Virus record (IMG/VR): IMGVR_UViG_3300006916_000340
Location: 1 to 25,608 of that record
Direction: 5' to 3' (one strand)
Source of the DNA: a virus
DNA: 25,608 bases
The translations under genes were made by a program, and so were the position numbers. Shown one piece after another: positions 24,603 through 25,608 of the stretch. How positions within the stretch are numbered: the first letter of the stretch is position 1; every line of letters begins with the position of its first letter. Under the pieces are notes generated by a model. The model did no database searches, was not told the DNA's origin, and was given only the letters and a program-made list of their open reading frames with translations.

Positions 24603-25146
24603 TTAATTTCTTCCCCAGTTCATAATAAAAATCTGCGACTTGGTATAACTCCTTAAGTGTGGCTGAACTTTTCATAGCATTAGCTTTAAAAGAAACAATT
24701 ATCACGTTATCTTTATGATAGCCTTTACTATTATCTATTCTATCTACAGACATATTTCTCTGTCTCTTTTTCCAGTTATTACCACCTTCAAAAGTAAACT
24801 TAATTCCAAATACAGGACATCTTAAATCTTTTGGTATCAATTCTAGTAGTTCTTCAGGTGTTAATGTCACAGAGTCATGTCTACTTCTCATTGCACATAT
24901 TTTTTTTGTTAAAAATGCCTTACATATATCTGAGTGCTTATTAATGTTTTGAAGTTCCTTATAATATTCGTGTTTATAGTCACGTATCTTATCTTTATTT
25001 TTTAATCGATACTCTTGTGCTAGTACCTTTAGTCTTTCTTTATTCTTTTGATTATATAATCTGTTTTTTTCCTGTATCTTTTCTTTATTATTTATGTAGT
25101 ACTGTCTCATATACTCTGCTTTTTTATCTCGGTCTGCTTGTAGCAT
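24595..25146 (-). CDS. HNH-type (homing-like) endonuclease
   Basis: A 183-aa protein with a long Lys/Asn/Glu-rich helical DNA-binding arm (residues 1-~85, repeated N.K.KIQEKNR-like stretches), then an HNH-like C-terminal part: LRCPVFGIKF, SVDRIDNSKGYHKDNVIIVS and ANAMKSSATL. This DRIDNSKGY...DNV...AN..K pattern is common in free-standing phage HNH endonucleases. It is more AT-rich and Lys/Asn-biased than flanking integrase and primase genes, which suggests a recent mobile arrival. A strong AAGGAGG ribosome site lies at the end of the integrase gene. Its target is unknown; free-standing homing enzymes often cut near their own insertion site in phages lacking them. Confidence 0.85.
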   Translation of the reverse strand: MLQADRDKKAEYMRQYYINNKEKIQEKNRLYNQKNKERLKVLAQEYRLKNKDKIRDYKHEYYKELQNINKHSDICKAFLTKKICAMRSRHDSVTLTPEELLELIPKDLRCPVFGIKFTFEGGNNWKKRQRNMSVDRIDNSKGYHKDNVIIVSFKANAMKSSATLKELYQVADFYYELGKKLNA

Positions 25147-25147
25147 A

Positions 25148-25608
25148 TCAATCCTCCTTAAACTGTTGTCGTGCAGTCAATGCACTGTTAGCACTAAGAT
25201 AAGTATTCTTTATGTAAGGCTTCACCGATTGTGGATTAGCATGTCCTGTCACTGACATAATCTGTGGCAATGGCACACCTGCCTCTACCATTTCAGTTGT
25301 ACCAGTTCTTCGCAGATCCATCAAGCGTAATTCATCAGGCAGTTTAGCCTGTCTCATAATTGTTCTACCTATCTTGGACAATCGTTCCATTGAGAATGGT
25401 TTGTACTCACCACCTTTAGGTGAAGGCATAGGTGCTACATATTTCTGGAAGTCAAAGTCCTGACGTTGTTCTGTAAGCATATCGAGTAACGCATCTGATA
25501 TGGGTAGCTGTACCTCTGCACCACGCTTGGACTGTAACAGTCTTAGTCTACGTGTATTGAAGTCAATACTATCCCATGTCAGCATACGCATGTCACCTAC
25601 ACGTTGAC
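25148..25608 (-). CDS. int: Tyrosine-family integrase, C-terminal catalytic part (5' end beyond window)
   Basis: Catalyses site-specific integration of phage DNA into the host chromosome. The frame stays open to the window edge and reads QRVGDMRMLTW at its visible start, so the gene is cut here. The C-terminal catalytic set is present: Arg in QRVGD, a beta-hairpin Lys in QSKRGAE, D-x-x-R in MDLRRT (where His is commoner), His in VTGHANPQ, and the Tyr nucleophile nine residues later in VKPY. This suggests a temperate or formerly temperate lifestyle; integrases are common in HMO-2011-type phages. The attachment site is not visible in the window and probably lies near the missing 5' side or elsewhere. 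Its TGA lies one base before the HNH start codon. Confidence 0.93.
   Translation of the reverse strand, partial: QRVGDMRMLTWDSIDFNTRRLRLLQSKRGAEVQLPISDALLDMLTEQRQDFDFQKYVAPMPSPKGGEYKPFSMERLSKIGRTIMRQAKLPDELRLMDLRRTGTTEMVEAGVPLPQIMSVTGHANPQSVKPYIKNTYLSANSALTARQQFKED
25149..25160 (-). promoter_or_regulatory. Shine-Dalgarno for the HNH gene inside the integrase 3' end
   Basis: Minus-strand TTTAAGGAGGATTGATATG: the AAGGAGG that serves the HNH start also encodes the last codons of the integrase, so the two are translationally coupled. Confidence 0.75.

Noticed and set aside
1-25608. tRNA, rRNA or riboswitch
   Set aside because: No cloverleaf with a GTTCRA-type T loop and no known riboswitch core was seen. 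Gaps between genes are too short to hold them.

Overview
The window is a gene-dense piece (25.6 kb) of a tailed dsDNA phage genome, AT-rich throughout, with no rRNA or tRNA gene that I can see and no gene-free gap above about 50 bases. The replication genes point to a marine podovirus of the HMO-2011 type, a lineage known from SAR116 and related marine alphaproteobacteria. The key marker is a family-A DNA polymerase carrying a DnaJ-like zinc-finger insert between its exonuclease and polymerase domains, the unusual trait described for HMO-2011. The polymerase sits with a T7-type endonuclease I, a Cas4-like nuclease, a DnaB-like helicase, a small primase and a tyrosine integrase. The exact host is inference.

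Left half (1-13457, + strand): late virion genes. The tail end of an upstream gene is followed by two paralogous beta-repeat proteins (38-2635 and 2639-4093). Together these hold three arrays of exactly seven ~52-residue units, which I read as three seven-bladed beta-propellers, probably distal tail or receptor-contact proteins. Next come a small membrane-anchored coiled-coil protein (holin/spanin candidate), a 1109-aa modular protein with NPDV-type repeats and a long Gln/Asn/Ala-rich helical tail, two small proteins, and two large proteins (549 and 1149 aa) whose size, order and composition suit internal or ejected virion proteins. The block is coupled by short overlaps and behaves like one late operon.

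Right half (13454-25608, - strand, read right to left): integrase (cut by the window edge), HNH endonuclease, zinc-finger/Toprim primase, DnaB-like helicase, a 2OG-Fe(II) oxygenase-like protein, DNA polymerase A, a putative ssDNA-binding protein broken by a one-base frameshift, a Cas4-like Fe-S nuclease, a 50-aa stand-alone NPDV-repeat protein, a small coiled-coil protein, endonuclease I, an unknown protein, a DUF3310 protein, a 53-aa protein, a monomeric B12-dependent ribonucleotide reductase, a PD-(D/E)XK-like protein, an RMF-like small protein and a MazG-like pyrophosphohydrolase. Together they would copy phage DNA, process recombination or packaging branches, degrade host DNA and supply dNTPs. 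The two blocks converge at 13454-13457, where the stop codons overlap and leave no room for an intergenic terminator.

The most unusual points are the triple seven-blade arrays, the lone NPDV microprotein in the replication block that shares its module with a large virion protein, the zinc-finger polymerase, and the frameshifted SSB gene.
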